Shown: positions 5,726-13,389, counted from the stretch's first letter. The stretch: 13,599 nt of DNA from Deltaproteobacteria bacterium (GCA_002707085.1 PALY01000015.1:1-13599); one strand, 5' to 3'. The notes: generated by a model from the sequence alone, not told the origin. Numbers and translations are program-made.

Positions 5726-7354
5726 TCAGGGACTCATCTGATTGACAAGCGCTTGTATCGCCCTTGCATCTGCAGGGTTGCTACGAAGATAAGCCTGATA
5801 GTGCGAATTCGCCCCAGAAATATCGCCTTGTTCTTTGGCCATATGGCCAAGGTATTTATGTGCTGGAATGGAGCCTTCTGACAAGGCCTGACGAAGCTGT
5901 GCTTCGGCCTCGCCGAGGTTGCCTTGTTGATACAGCACGCGGCCGTAGCGAGCCCGAATATTGGGGTTTCCTGGTTCCATCGCTATCGCCTTCTCAAAGG
6001 AGGCCACTGCCTGGTCCCACTGCCCCGCACGCGCCGACATATCACCTGCAGACACATGGTCTTGCGCCGTTTTATCACGGACTGTGCCGTCGGGATTTTT
6101 CGGTACACCCACCATATCTGAACCAACGCCACCAGGAACAACTTTCCCTGCATTCTTGATGTGTTCAGGTACTTTGACGATCAGTTGTTCGTCCTGGGTT
6201 TCATAAAACTCGATTTCTTCGACTTCTACATCTTGGAGCGCCTTGTTCAGCTTGGCCTTCATTTTGGCTCGAGCCTCTTCCTTGCGTTTCGCAAGCGTGG
6301 CCTTGTCCATATCTGCCTGCTTCTGCTTTACCGCAGCAGGACTGGGCGCTGGAGCCGGTTCCTCCTGCAGTGACACAAATACCACCACTGCAGCCACCGC
6401 AGCCAACAAGCCGAGGATGATGATCTTCTTGTCCTTCTCTTTCTTTTCTGCGGCAGCTTTGGCCGCCTTCTTCGACGAACCCTTGCGACGTCCCTTGGAG
6501 CCCCCGCGGGCTTGTCGCTGCTGCTTGAGGGCTTCAAAAGGATCAACGAACTGATGTCCCGCGTCTTCCTCACTACCCGTCTTTGCGACCGCCTGAACCG
6601 CAGCCTGTTCTTTACCTCGACGTGCTGCAGGTGGAGCTTTCTTGGCCTCTACTTCCTTGCTCGCCTCTTCAAGAAGCGAATCCATGTCCAAATCAATGGA
6701 GGAGTCATCCCCATCTTCCGCGGCAGCGGCAGCTTCTACCGCAGCCAAAAGATCATCGGCGATGTCGTTGGCGTCAGGCTCGGAACCCTCTGGGCCTGAA
6801 TCTACATCACCGCTTTCCGACACATTCTCCTCAACATCGGGAGTCCCCGAAGAAGACACCGCACTGAGAAGCTCATCCGCTATCGCGTCCGCATCAATGG
6901 CCTCACGAGCCGCATTTTCTGCTGCTACAGCGGCCTTAGCATCCACCTTTTGTTTGTTTCTGGCCGCCAGGTATACGTCAACGAAATGCTGTTGCAAATC
7001 AGCAATACCACTAATTTCGACCCAATCAGTACCGTTGTGGCTCAGGTTGTCTGTCGGCGTGACTCGCCCTTCATTCAAGTACTTACGGAGTGTCTTGTAA
7101 TCCGAAAAGTCATACACAAGGCCAATGGCCACTTTGACCTTCCATCCAGAAATACCAACGGACTTAAAGTCCAGTTCATGGACATCTGGAATGGGTTCGT
7201 CATCGACCGCCTTGGTGGCGACTTCCCCTTTTTCTTGGCGATAAACGACAAACACGTGCCGACACGTCGGGCACGTGATCCTCGCTCCACGACCCTCAAT
7301 CCTGTCTTCAGGAAGTCGGTATCGGGCGCCACAATGGTCGCAGGTCACCACCAT
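5726..7354 (-). CDS. Zinc-ribbon / GYF-like / single-TM / TPR protein (paralogue 1)
   Basis: 542 aa. Zinc ribbon with Cys5, Cys8, Cys28 and Cys31 (TCPTCRHVF); a GYF-like domain at about 71-128 (YKTLRKYLNEGRV, then NGTDWVEISG); an acidic linker holding two copies of DAxxIADxLLxAV (154-166 and 194-206); a Lys/Arg-rich stretch; a membrane helix at about 310-328; a charged, possibly coiled region (345-380); and about three TPRs (433-533). The Lys-rich flank places the N-terminal half in the cytoplasm and the TPRs in the periplasm. The ATG at 7354 has its best SD, GGAGGAGG, 13 nt upstream, which is unusually far. An 11-codon frame (7377-7345) overlaps that region and the start. It lies 58 bp before the 460-aa paralogue and 87 bp after pcrA. 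It is likely an adaptor or scaffold spanning the inner membrane; its partners are unknown. Confidence 0.87.
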   Translation of the reverse strand: MVVTCDHCGARYRLPEDRIEGRGARITCPTCRHVFVVYRQEKGEVATKAVDDEPIPDVHELDFKSVGISGWKVKVAIGLVYDFSDYKTLRKYLNEGRVTPTDNLSHNGTDWVEISGIADLQQHFVDVYLAARNKQKVDAKAAVAAENAAREAIDADAIADELLSAVSSSGTPDVEENVSESGDVDSGPEGSEPDANDIADDLLAAVEAAAAAEDGDDSSIDLDMDSLLEEASKEVEAKKAPPAARRGKEQAAVQAVAKTGSEEDAGHQFVDPFEALKQQRQARGGSKGRRKGSSKKAAKAAAEKKEKDKKIIILGLLAAVAAVVVFVSLQEEPAPAPSPAAVKQKQADMDKATLAKRKEEARAKMKAKLNKALQDVEVEEIEFYETQDEQLIVKVPEHIKNAGKVVPGGVGSDMVGVPKNPDGTVRDKTAQDHVSAGDMSARAGQWDQAVASFEKAIAMEPGNPNIRARYGRVLYQQGNLGEAEAQLRQALSEGSIPAHKYLGHMAKEQGDISGANSHYQAYLRSNPADARAIQALVNQMSP

Positions 7355-7413
7355 AGGAAAGGTTTGTCCTCCTCCATCGAATGAAGCATCAAGCTACCAC
7401 CCTCGATGGTCTA

Positions 7414-7438
7414 CTCGCAACGCGCGCGTGCGTGCGAG
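7414..7438. other. GC-rich hairpin with alternating purine-pyrimidine tract downstream of pcrA
   Basis: CTCGCA pairs with TGCGAG, then CGC with GCG after a one-base bulge, leaving a 6-nt loop (7424-7429). Within it, 7420-7436 is 17 nt of strictly alternating purine and pyrimidine, mostly CG and TG steps, a classic Z-DNA-prone sequence. It sits just 3 bp past the pcrA stop. There is no T run on the minus strand, so it is not a normal intrinsic terminator. It may stabilise the 3' end or pause polymerase. Confidence 0.5.
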
Positions 7439-7441
7439 GCC

Positions 7442-9712
7442 TCATGGCAACACCACTTCAAGTTTGGCAAAGCGTACATAGAGGGACTTGGTACCATGCC
7501 GATCGAAGCGAATTTGTAACTTCAGATTCTGATTGATTCCGTCCACTTTTAGGATCGCACCCAGACCAAAGGTGGGGTGCATCACACGTGTCCCGGGCTG
7601 AAACTCTGCGGGATCTTCTGGCGCAAAGGTACGCAGATCTGCAGGACGCTCAGCAGGTGTTGGACGCGACGGACTCCGGCTGGCACTTCCTGAAAACTGC
7701 GATGTGGAAAATCCCGAAGACGGAGGATTCGAAAAGGCGCGCGCCCATGCCGGACGTTCGGGAGCCTTGTCTCCGCCCAATACTTCATCGGGAATTTCAT
7801 CAAGAAACCGTGACGGTTCCGCAGGTTGAAAGCCCCTTCCGAAAACCAGCCGCCGTCTGGAACGCGTCAGATACAGGCGTTCCATCGCCCGTGTGAACGC
7901 CACATACACCAACCGCCGTTCTTCCTCTAAGTCTTCTTCGCGTTCACGCGACCGGTGATGAGGAAAGCCTCCTTCGACCATGCCCACGCAGAACACAACC
8001 GGGTATTCCAACCCTTTGGCCAAATGCGCAGTCAACAAGGTCACTTGGCCCTCGTCCACAATATCGTCGGGAAGATCGGAATCCTGACCCGTCAAACTGG
8101 CGCGATCGATGAATGCCTGCAAGCGGTCGATCGGGTGTAAGTCTTCTGAGCTGACCGCGTCTTCGTCGACGGCTCGGACCAACTCTTGAATGTTTTCCAA
8201 TCGCCCCTGTGCTTCCGGTGTTTCTTCGGTGCGAAGTCTCGGCGCATAGCCTGACTCTTCAGCGACAAATCCAACCAATTCACCAGGAAGCAAGGTCAGA
8301 ACCTGTTCGCGGGCTTTATCGATAAGTCCACAAAACTCCTTGGCGCCCTTGCGACCACGGCCCTTACCCGCACCCCACCTCTGTGCGGCTGCAAGGTACG
8401 GTATCCCCTCTGAATTGGCGATATCCTGAATGTCTCGAATGGCCTTGGCACCCAGCCCTCGAGCCGGCACGTTGATGACACGCAAAAACGCCATGTTGTC
8501 GGTCGGGTTCAAAACCAACTTCAGATAGGCCAACATGTCGCGAATCTCGCGACGTTCATAGAACTTGCGTGCCCCAACCAAGACATGGGGAATCCGGGCG
8601 CGAACCAAAGCCTGCTCAAATGGTCGAGAAGCCGCATTCGTTCGGTAGATGATCGCAAAGTCAGCACACCGCCGGCCTTCACCGCGAAGCTTCTGAATCT
8701 CTCGCAAGACTCGATTTGCTTCTTCCATGTCATCTTGAGCAATGATCATCTGCAGCTGGTCACCGCTACCGATGTCTGTCCACAGTTCTTTATCCATTCG
8801 GCCGCGGTTGTTGGATACAACCCCATGAGCAGCCTTCAAGATGTTTTGTGTCGAGCGATAATTCCGCTCCAGCCGCACTGTCTTCACCTCGGGGAAGTCC
8901 CTTTCAAAATCCAGAATGTTGCGGATGTCGGCACCACGAAACGCATAGATACTCTGGTCATCATCACCCACAACAGCCAGATTGCGATGCTCCCCCGCCA
9001 ACAGCTTCACCAATAAATACTGGGCGCGGTTGGTATCTTGGTACTCATCCACCATGACGTATCGAAAGCGATCTTGGTACCGCTCACGAATGTCCGGATG
9101 CTCTTGAAGCATCTTGACGGTCAGGTTCAAAAGGTCATTGAAGTCCACCGCATTTGCGACTTTAAGATGCTCTTCGTATCCACGATAAATTTTGGGTAAA
9201 GGATCCCCTGGACTGGACTGTCGAGAAGCGGCAAAAGTGGCCGCATCCTGCATCCGAACCTTGGCTTGATCAATGCCTGAACGAAGTTTCGAGATTGGAT
9301 ATGCCTTGATGTCAAGATTGGCTTCTTTGGCCAAGTTCTTCAATAAACGGGACTGATCATCAGAGTCATAAATCGTAAAGTTCCGCTTGTAGCCAATGGA
9401 CTCGATGTCTTGGCGGAGAAAGCGCACACAGGCGGAATGAAAAGTGCTCACCAACACACGGTCGGCATCCGGTCCAGATAGCTCCCGCACCCTGGCGCGC
9501 ATCTCACCTGCAGCTTTGTTGGTAAATGTAACCGCCAAGATCTGCCATGCCGGAACGCCTTTGGCGAGCATGTAGGCGACCCGTCGCGTCAACACTCGAG
9601 TCTTGCCTGAACCGGCCCCAGCCAAGATAAGTAGAGGACCATCGATGGTCTCTACCGCTGTGCGTTGTTCATCGTTCATGCCCTCTAGGCATGCTTGGGG
9701 ACGCACCATCAC
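7442..9712 (-). CDS. pcrA: ATP-dependent 3'-5' DNA helicase, UvrD/PcrA type
   Basis: 756 aa, full length for the SF1A family that unwinds DNA in nucleotide-excision and mismatch repair and displaces RecA and stalled complexes. Motifs: EQRTAV near residue 15 (Q-motif region), Walker A AGAGSGKT (31-38), VDEYQDTN (221-228), GDDDQSIYAFRGA (249-261), LERNYRS (281-287), motif V HLAKGLEYPVVF (563-574) and motif VI RLVYVAFTRA (600-609). The C-terminus ends in the Tudor-like domain of PcrA/UvrD (HPTFGLGAIL near 705), which binds RNA polymerase in known homologues. The GTG at 9712 overlaps the glmU stop (GTGA) and has AAGGA 7 nt before it; the next codon is ATG (9709) and is a possible alternative. A later ATG at 9679 would cut the conserved LEG...EQR start. 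Co-transcribed with glmU. Confidence 0.96.
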   Translation of the reverse strand: MMVRPQACLEGMNDEQRTAVETIDGPLLILAGAGSGKTRVLTRRVAYMLAKGVPAWQILAVTFTNKAAGEMRARVRELSGPDADRVLVSTFHSACVRFLRQDIESIGYKRNFTIYDSDDQSRLLKNLAKEANLDIKAYPISKLRSGIDQAKVRMQDAATFAASRQSSPGDPLPKIYRGYEEHLKVANAVDFNDLLNLTVKMLQEHPDIRERYQDRFRYVMVDEYQDTNRAQYLLVKLLAGEHRNLAVVGDDDQSIYAFRGADIRNILDFERDFPEVKTVRLERNYRSTQNILKAAHGVVSNNRGRMDKELWTDIGSGDQLQMIIAQDDMEEANRVLREIQKLRGEGRRCADFAIIYRTNAASRPFEQALVRARIPHVLVGARKFYERREIRDMLAYLKLVLNPTDNMAFLRVINVPARGLGAKAIRDIQDIANSEGIPYLAAAQRWGAGKGRGRKGAKEFCGLIDKAREQVLTLLPGELVGFVAEESGYAPRLRTEETPEAQGRLENIQELVRAVDEDAVSSEDLHPIDRLQAFIDRASLTGQDSDLPDDIVDEGQVTLLTAHLAKGLEYPVVFCVGMVEGGFPHHRSREREEDLEEERRLVYVAFTRAMERLYLTRSRRRLVFGRGFQPAEPSRFLDEIPDEVLGGDKAPERPAWARAFSNPPSSGFSTSQFSGSASRSPSRPTPAERPADLRTFAPEDPAEFQPGTRVMHPTFGLGAILKVDGINQNLKLQIRFDRHGTKSLYVRFAKLEVVLP

Positions 9713-11088
9713 GACTTCTTCCTTGAACGAAACCGTGCCGCGGCATCCAGACGATCAATCTGTTTTCCTCGCGCGACTGAAACCGCATCTTGTGGAACAT
9801 CTTTGGTGATCACAGAACCTGCGCCCACGATGGCTCCTTGCCCCACACTTACTGGAGCAACAAGCGCGGTGTTGGAGCCAATAAAGGCGCCGGCACCAAT
9901 GGTGGTCTTGTGTTTGGAGAACCCATCGTAATTGCAGGTAATCGTTCCCGCGCCAACATTGGCAGACTCACCAATCACTGCATCACCAACATAGGAGAGA
10001 TGATTGATCTTGGCACCAGCACCCAAGGTCGCTTTTTTCATCTCCACGAAATTTCCGACCTTGGCACCCGTTCCGACATGAGCCATGGGACGCAAACGCG
10101 CAAAGGGTCCAACACTCGAGCCATCTTCGATCTTTGCATCTTCACAGACACTGTGGGAGTGCAAATTCACACACGTACCGATGACGGTATTGATGACATG
10201 ACAGTGCGGTCCCACTTGAGTACCCGCCCCAATCTTTGTGGTGCCTTCAAGGACAGACCCCAAACCAATAGAAACATCCTGTCCGACAACCACATCCACA
10301 CCGACAACGTTGGTGTGCGGGGCGATAAAATCTACACCGGCTCGGGCATGCCCTTCGATGATTCTTCGTTGTAAAACCTGTCGAGCGCCGGAAAGCTCCC
10401 AGCGATCATTGACGCCCTGAACTTCAGAAAAATCGTCATGTATGACCACACGTACACGACCCTGCTGTGCCGCAATCTCTATGGTGTCCGTCAAATAGAT
10501 TTCGTCTTTGTGAGCGTGGGGCTGAAGTGTGGGGAGCACTTCCCTGAGCCAAGCAACATCAAAACAATACAGACCGGTGTTGATTTCGGTCAGTGCAAGT
10601 TGTTCGGGGCTTGCCTCTCTCGCTTCCACTATGCGGAGCGCAGCGCCTTCACCATCCCGTTCTAAGCGGCCATAATGGGCGCCATCATCCAAACAGACTG
10701 TGAGAACAGTCACGGCTGCATCACCATGACACTGCAGCAACTTCTCGATGGTGCTTGGGCGCAACAACGGAGCATCCCCAGCCATCACCACAACTGTACC
10801 TTCTTTGGGCAGCACGGAAAGTGTACTGGCAACAGCATCACCGGTCCCTCGGGTATGCTCCTGCCGTACGAACATGGCTCCGGATTCAGCCAGCGCAGCC
10901 CGGACGGCATCCTCTTGATGATGAACCACCACCACCGGCTGAAGCCCTACCGCTTTTGCAGAGGCCACAACATGTCCCACCATGGTGCGACCCACCAACG
11001 GATGCAGAACCTTCGATAGTGAAGACTTCATTCGCGTACCCATCCCTGCGGCCAGGATGAGCGCATGTCCCTGAGTTGGTGGTTTCAT
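9709..11088 (-). CDS. glmU: Bifunctional UDP-GlcNAc pyrophosphorylase / glucosamine-1-phosphate N-acetyltransferase
   Basis: 459 aa, the normal length. GlmU acetylates glucosamine-1-phosphate and then joins it to UTP, making the UDP-GlcNAc used for peptidoglycan and LPS. The N-terminal uridyltransferase has LAAGMGTRMKSSLSKVLHPL (12-31), with Arg19 and Lys26 in the nucleotide loop, MAGDAPLL (102-109) with its Asp, and EINTGLYCFD (168-177). The C-terminal left-handed beta-helix with hexapeptide repeats starts near 255. Acetyltransferase residues fall at the E. coli positions: Arg333, Lys351, His363 and Tyr366, then ITCNYDGFSKHKT at 383-395. No key residue is missing. The ATG at 11088 has GAGG five nt upstream. 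It is divergent from the elbB-like gene across 120 bp and overlaps pcrA by 4 bp. It is cytosolic and surely essential. Confidence 0.97.
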   Translation of the reverse strand: MKPPTQGHALILAAGMGTRMKSSLSKVLHPLVGRTMVGHVVASAKAVGLQPVVVVHHQEDAVRAALAESGAMFVRQEHTRGTGDAVASTLSVLPKEGTVVVMAGDAPLLRPSTIEKLLQCHGDAAVTVLTVCLDDGAHYGRLERDGEGAALRIVEAREASPEQLALTEINTGLYCFDVAWLREVLPTLQPHAHKDEIYLTDTIEIAAQQGRVRVVIHDDFSEVQGVNDRWELSGARQVLQRRIIEGHARAGVDFIAPHTNVVGVDVVVGQDVSIGLGSVLEGTTKIGAGTQVGPHCHVINTVIGTCVNLHSHSVCEDAKIEDGSSVGPFARLRPMAHVGTGAKVGNFVEMKKATLGAGAKINHLSYVGDAVIGESANVGAGTITCNYDGFSKHKTTIGAGAFIGSNTALVAPVSVGQGAIVGAGSVITKDVPQDAVSVARGKQIDRLDAAARFRSRKKS

Positions 11089-11208
11089 AGATGCCTCTCA
11101 ATGCCTGTTCTGTAACACCTGAACTTCGCGATTGGATCCTCTGTCTCTGCATCGCTATGAGAACAAGTGACGGACCTTTCAAATCAATCATCCGTACAGG
11201 AGCACCAT
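11089..11208. promoter_or_regulatory. Divergent promoter region between glmU and the elbB-like gene
   Basis: This 120-bp gap must drive both genes. On the plus strand TTGGAT (11132-11137), an 18-bp spacer and TATGAG (11156-11161) could be a sigma70-type promoter for the elbB-like gene, each box matching 4 of 6. On the minus strand TTGAAA is a fair -35, but only a poor -10 follows. These are weak matches, and transcript starts are not proven by the sequence. Confidence 0.3.
11198..11202 (+). promoter_or_regulatory. Shine-Dalgarno of the elbB-like gene
   Basis: AGGAG with a 6-nt spacer to the ATG at 11209. It sets the start at MSKNVL and rules out the longer in-frame start at 11167, which would add 14 residues not seen in the family. 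Confidence 0.75.
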
Positions 11209-11859
11209 ATGTCCAAAAATGTCCTTGTGATTCTCTCTGGTTGCGGCGTGTATGACGGTTCTGAGATTCATGAAGCCGTGATCTCATTGCTGGTACTCGC
11301 ACAGGCTGGTGCAACCGTTACCTGTGCAGCCCCAAACAAAAATCAGATGCATGTCATCAACCATGCGACCGGGGATGTGATGGACGAGAACCGGAATGTA
11401 ATGGTCGAATCCGCCCGCATTTCACGAGGCAATATTCTGGACTTAAGCAATGTCGAGATCAGCGACTACGATGCCGTTTTTCTTCCAGGAGGCTTCGGTG
11501 CTGCGAAAAACCTGTGTACTTTCGCCACTGAAGGAGCGGACTGCAGTATTGATGATGAGGTAGCGACCGTATTGAGTGGCTTTCACAGTGCAGGAAAACC
11601 GATTGGTGCGGTCTGTATTTCTCCAGCCGTGGTCGTCAAAGCGCTCGGCTCTGTAGCGGTCACCATCGGATCCGACCAAGGCACAATCGACGCGTTGACC
11701 GCGATGGGTGCTTCTCACGTGACACACACTGTGGATGAGTGCCACATTGATGAAACGAACAAAGTGGTCACGGCCCCTGCCTACATGCTTGATGCCTCGA
11801 TCGACCAAATCGCGCTCGGCATCACAGCCGCAGTCAATGCCGTTATTGAGCGGGCATAG
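11209..11859 (+). CDS. elbB: ElbB-like DJ-1/PfpI superfamily protein (glyoxalase-type)
   Basis: 216 aa, the usual ElbB length. SGCGVYDGSEIHEAV (10-24), NHATGDVMDENRNVMVESARI (51-71 region), LPGGFGAAKNL (92-102) and TAPAYMLDASI (188-198) are strong ElbB signatures. Cys136 in GAVCISPA is the nucleophile-elbow Cys of the DJ-1/PfpI fold. E. coli ElbB was linked to isoprenoid synthesis and shows glyoxalase-like activity on small dicarbonyls in vitro; its real role is not settled. It is cytosolic, with no signal peptide. It lies alone on the plus strand, divergent from glmU. Its last 17 bp overlap the end of the convergent SGNH gene, so antisense pairing of the two mRNAs is possible. Confidence 0.93.
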   Translation: MSKNVLVILSGCGVYDGSEIHEAVISLLVLAQAGATVTCAAPNKNQMHVINHATGDVMDENRNVMVESARISRGNILDLSNVEISDYDAVFLPGGFGAAKNLCTFATEGADCSIDDEVATVLSGFHSAGKPIGAVCISPAVVVKALGSVAVTIGSDQGTIDALTAMGASHVTHTVDECHIDETNKVVTAPAYMLDASIDQIALGITAAVNAVIERA

Positions 11860-12982
11860 CGGGTTCAGCTTGCCCTTTATCTACGGTGTTCGCCAGCAAC
11901 CCGCTGGCTTCCATCGCTTCTTCGATACCCCGTGCTTTGATTCGCTCACCATCCACAGTCACATGGATTGCGTCCTCAAAGTGTGGCGTCAATTCTGCGC
12001 TTAGCTTTTCAAGATCCGCAAACGCCCACCCGTGTTTCGTAGCCAATTGACGGAGGCGCTCATTCTGTTCACTCAATAGCTGCAAGTGTTCAGGGGGTGA
12101 CTGCGCCACACCCACTCGTTCTTCAGTCAACATGGGCATGTTGGTCAACACCATCGTAGCTCCACTCGCTTCCGCGAGCGCAGCTATCGAAACAAGATTT
12201 CGCTCAAAAATCGCGATCCCAAGAGCAGAAGGCTGCGACAGTGTTTCGAACGGCCATGCGGTGAGCCGATGTAGATTTGCACGCGTCGGTATCGAACCTG
12301 CCCCCCACAGCTTGGCGTACACATAAAGATCGGAAACACCCACCGCCAAAGCATCTACATGATCGAACCATCGCTTTCGGAGGCGTGGCTCACCGGGAAC
12401 ATCTTCGTTTACGTCCATGCTGCGGCGATAATGTGTGTAATCAACCGCCGGATTCGCGTAGCGCATGGGCTCCAGATCATTATTGGCAAAGTGAACGATA
12501 ACGAAGTCAGGCGAGTAGCTCGATGCAATCAAAGCCATTGCGGGCACAGCATCTGCACTGGTCCATCCGCCCATCCCAAAATTCTGTACTTGAACACAGA
12601 CACCATCACAGCGTCGATTCAAGCGAACTTCCAGTTGTCGAGGCCAAGCCAGCGGCCCTTCAGTCGTCGAACCACCGAATGCTGCAACCCGAATCATACC
12701 CTCCGGCTTTTCGAGAGGGAGGTCAATGCCCCAAAACCCGTGACGATTGATATTAAGGTCCTGCTGATGGACATATCCTGTGTATGGATGCGGTCGGTAC
12801 AGCAATGACTCCGCTGTCTCACCGTACCACCGTGTCCGGTAATCTTCGATCATGCCGCTCAAACGAGAAGAAGTCAGCCCCACAAACAACGAAAACCCAA
12901 ATTCCAAGACCACCAAGAACAGCAAAGTGGCCACCGTCGAAAAGACGATTTTTCGTTTCTGAATCGGACCGCGGGACTTCAT
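11843..12982 (-). CDS. Membrane-anchored SGNH/GDSL-like hydrolase
   Basis: 379 aa. A basic N-terminus (KSRGPIQKRK) and one hydrophobic helix at about 11-36 suggest an uncleaved anchor with the enzyme outside the cytoplasm. SGNH blocks are visible: AFGGSTTEG (101-109, Ser105 nucleophile), NFGMGGWTS (134-142, block II Gly), IVHFANND (162-169, block III Asn) and DAIHVT (337-342, Asp337 and His340 of the dyad). Relatives are esterases or acetyl-ester hydrolases of polysaccharides, lipids or cell-wall sugars; the substrate cannot be told. The ATG at 12982 has no visible SD, but a 21-codon frame just upstream ends in TAATG over it. The tail overlaps the elbB-like gene by 17 bp, convergently. The last 20 or so residues are loose and probably not part of the fold. 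Confidence 0.85.
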   Translation of the reverse strand: MKSRGPIQKRKIVFSTVATLLFLVVLEFGFSLFVGLTSSRLSGMIEDYRTRWYGETAESLLYRPHPYTGYVHQQDLNINRHGFWGIDLPLEKPEGMIRVAAFGGSTTEGPLAWPRQLEVRLNRRCDGVCVQVQNFGMGGWTSADAVPAMALIASSYSPDFVIVHFANNDLEPMRYANPAVDYTHYRRSMDVNEDVPGEPRLRKRWFDHVDALAVGVSDLYVYAKLWGAGSIPTRANLHRLTAWPFETLSQPSALGIAIFERNLVSIAALAEASGATMVLTNMPMLTEERVGVAQSPPEHLQLLSEQNERLRQLATKHGWAFADLEKLSAELTPHFEDAIHVTVDGERIKARGIEEAMEASGLLANTVDKGQAEPAMPAQ

Positions 12983-13047
12983 TACTGTGAGACCGTAACA
13001 TTACCGATGAAACACATGTGCATTCGCTTCACTGGCTCCTCGCACAT
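12982..13047 (-). other. Candidate 21-codon leader ORF coupled to the SGNH gene
   Basis: ATG at 13047, stop TAA at 12984-12982 sharing its last A with the SGNH start codon (TAATG). It encodes a 21-aa peptide beginning MCEEPVKR, of no recognised family. The SGNH gene lacks its own SD, so termination-reinitiation is possible. The leader ORF has only a weak GC-rich purine stretch ahead of its ATG, so this may be chance. The rest of the gap to the right (13048-13130) shows no convincing promoter or gene. Confidence 0.25.
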
Positions 13048-13130
13048 TGCGGCCCGCAAACGTGAATGTGGACACGCTTCATATCGAAACAGAACAAGAC
13101 TTTCGTCCAACAAAAAGGTCACCCAGATTC

Positions 13131-13164
13131 AAAAAAACTCCCACCACAAGTGGTGAGAGTTTTT
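13131..13164 (-). terminator. Strong intrinsic terminator downstream of the small lipoprotein gene
   Basis: AAAAACTC (13133-13140) pairs with GAGTTTTT (13157-13164) and CACCAC (13142-13147) with GTGGTG (13150-13155), with one C/A mismatch and a tight AA centre. Read on the minus strand it ends in seven Ts. It lies 32 bp past the stop of the 61-aa lipoprotein gene and insulates the SGNH gene from it. The plus-strand copy has five Ts, so it may work both ways, but no plus-strand gene ends here. Confidence 0.85.
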
Positions 13165-13195
13165 GATTCAACACAGTTTAAAAGCAGTGTGAATA

Positions 13196-13381
13196 TTACT
13201 TGGCTGCCTTTGCGCTCTTGGCGACCTTAGGAGAAGCAGCCTTCGATGCTTTCTGCTTTTCAGGACTTGGCTTCTTTGCAGCAGACTTGGTCTCTGGTGC
13301 AGCCTCTTCTTCTCCACCACCACATCCGATGATGGCGGTGCTAAACGACAGAAGTCCAGCGAGTGCGATTTTCATGAACAT
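13196..13381 (-). CDS. Small Lys/Ala-rich lipoprotein
   Basis: 61 aa from the ATG at 13381, chosen for GGAG 8 nt upstream; other in-frame ATGs lie at 13399 and 13375. The signal peptide ends in the lipobox AIIGC (Cys20). The mature 42 residues begin CGGGEEEAAPE and continue as a disordered Lys/Ala/Pro/Ser tail with ten Lys, like a histone H1 tail in composition. No domain is recognised. It could be a periplasmic spacer or bind acidic envelope polymers; that is speculation. It is monocistronic, with its own terminator. Its AAK-like tail echoes the Lys/Ala linker of the 460-aa TPR protein, which may be only compositional. The clear SD, lipobox and terminator support it being a real gene. Confidence 0.72.
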   Translation of the reverse strand: MFMKIALAGLLSFSTAIIGCGGGEEEAAPETKSAAKKPSPEKQKASKAASPKVAKSAKAAK

Positions 13382-13389
13382 ACTTAAAT

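Noticed and set aside
6642..7100. Plus-strand frame of 152 codons, Ser/Ala-rich
   Set aside because: Antisense to the acidic low-complexity linker of the 542-aa protein, with no SD and no domain.
8585..9016. Plus-strand frame of 143 codons opposite pcrA
   Set aside because: Shadow of conserved helicase sequence, no recognisable product.
9790..10374. Plus-strand frame of 194 codons opposite glmU
   Set aside because: Antisense to the hexapeptide repeats of glmU; repeated GAGA-like codons leave an open frame by chance, and no protein family is recognised.
11167..11208. N-terminal extension of the elbB-like protein
   Set aside because: The extra 14 residues are not part of the family, and an AGGAG sits 6 nt before the internal ATG at 11209.
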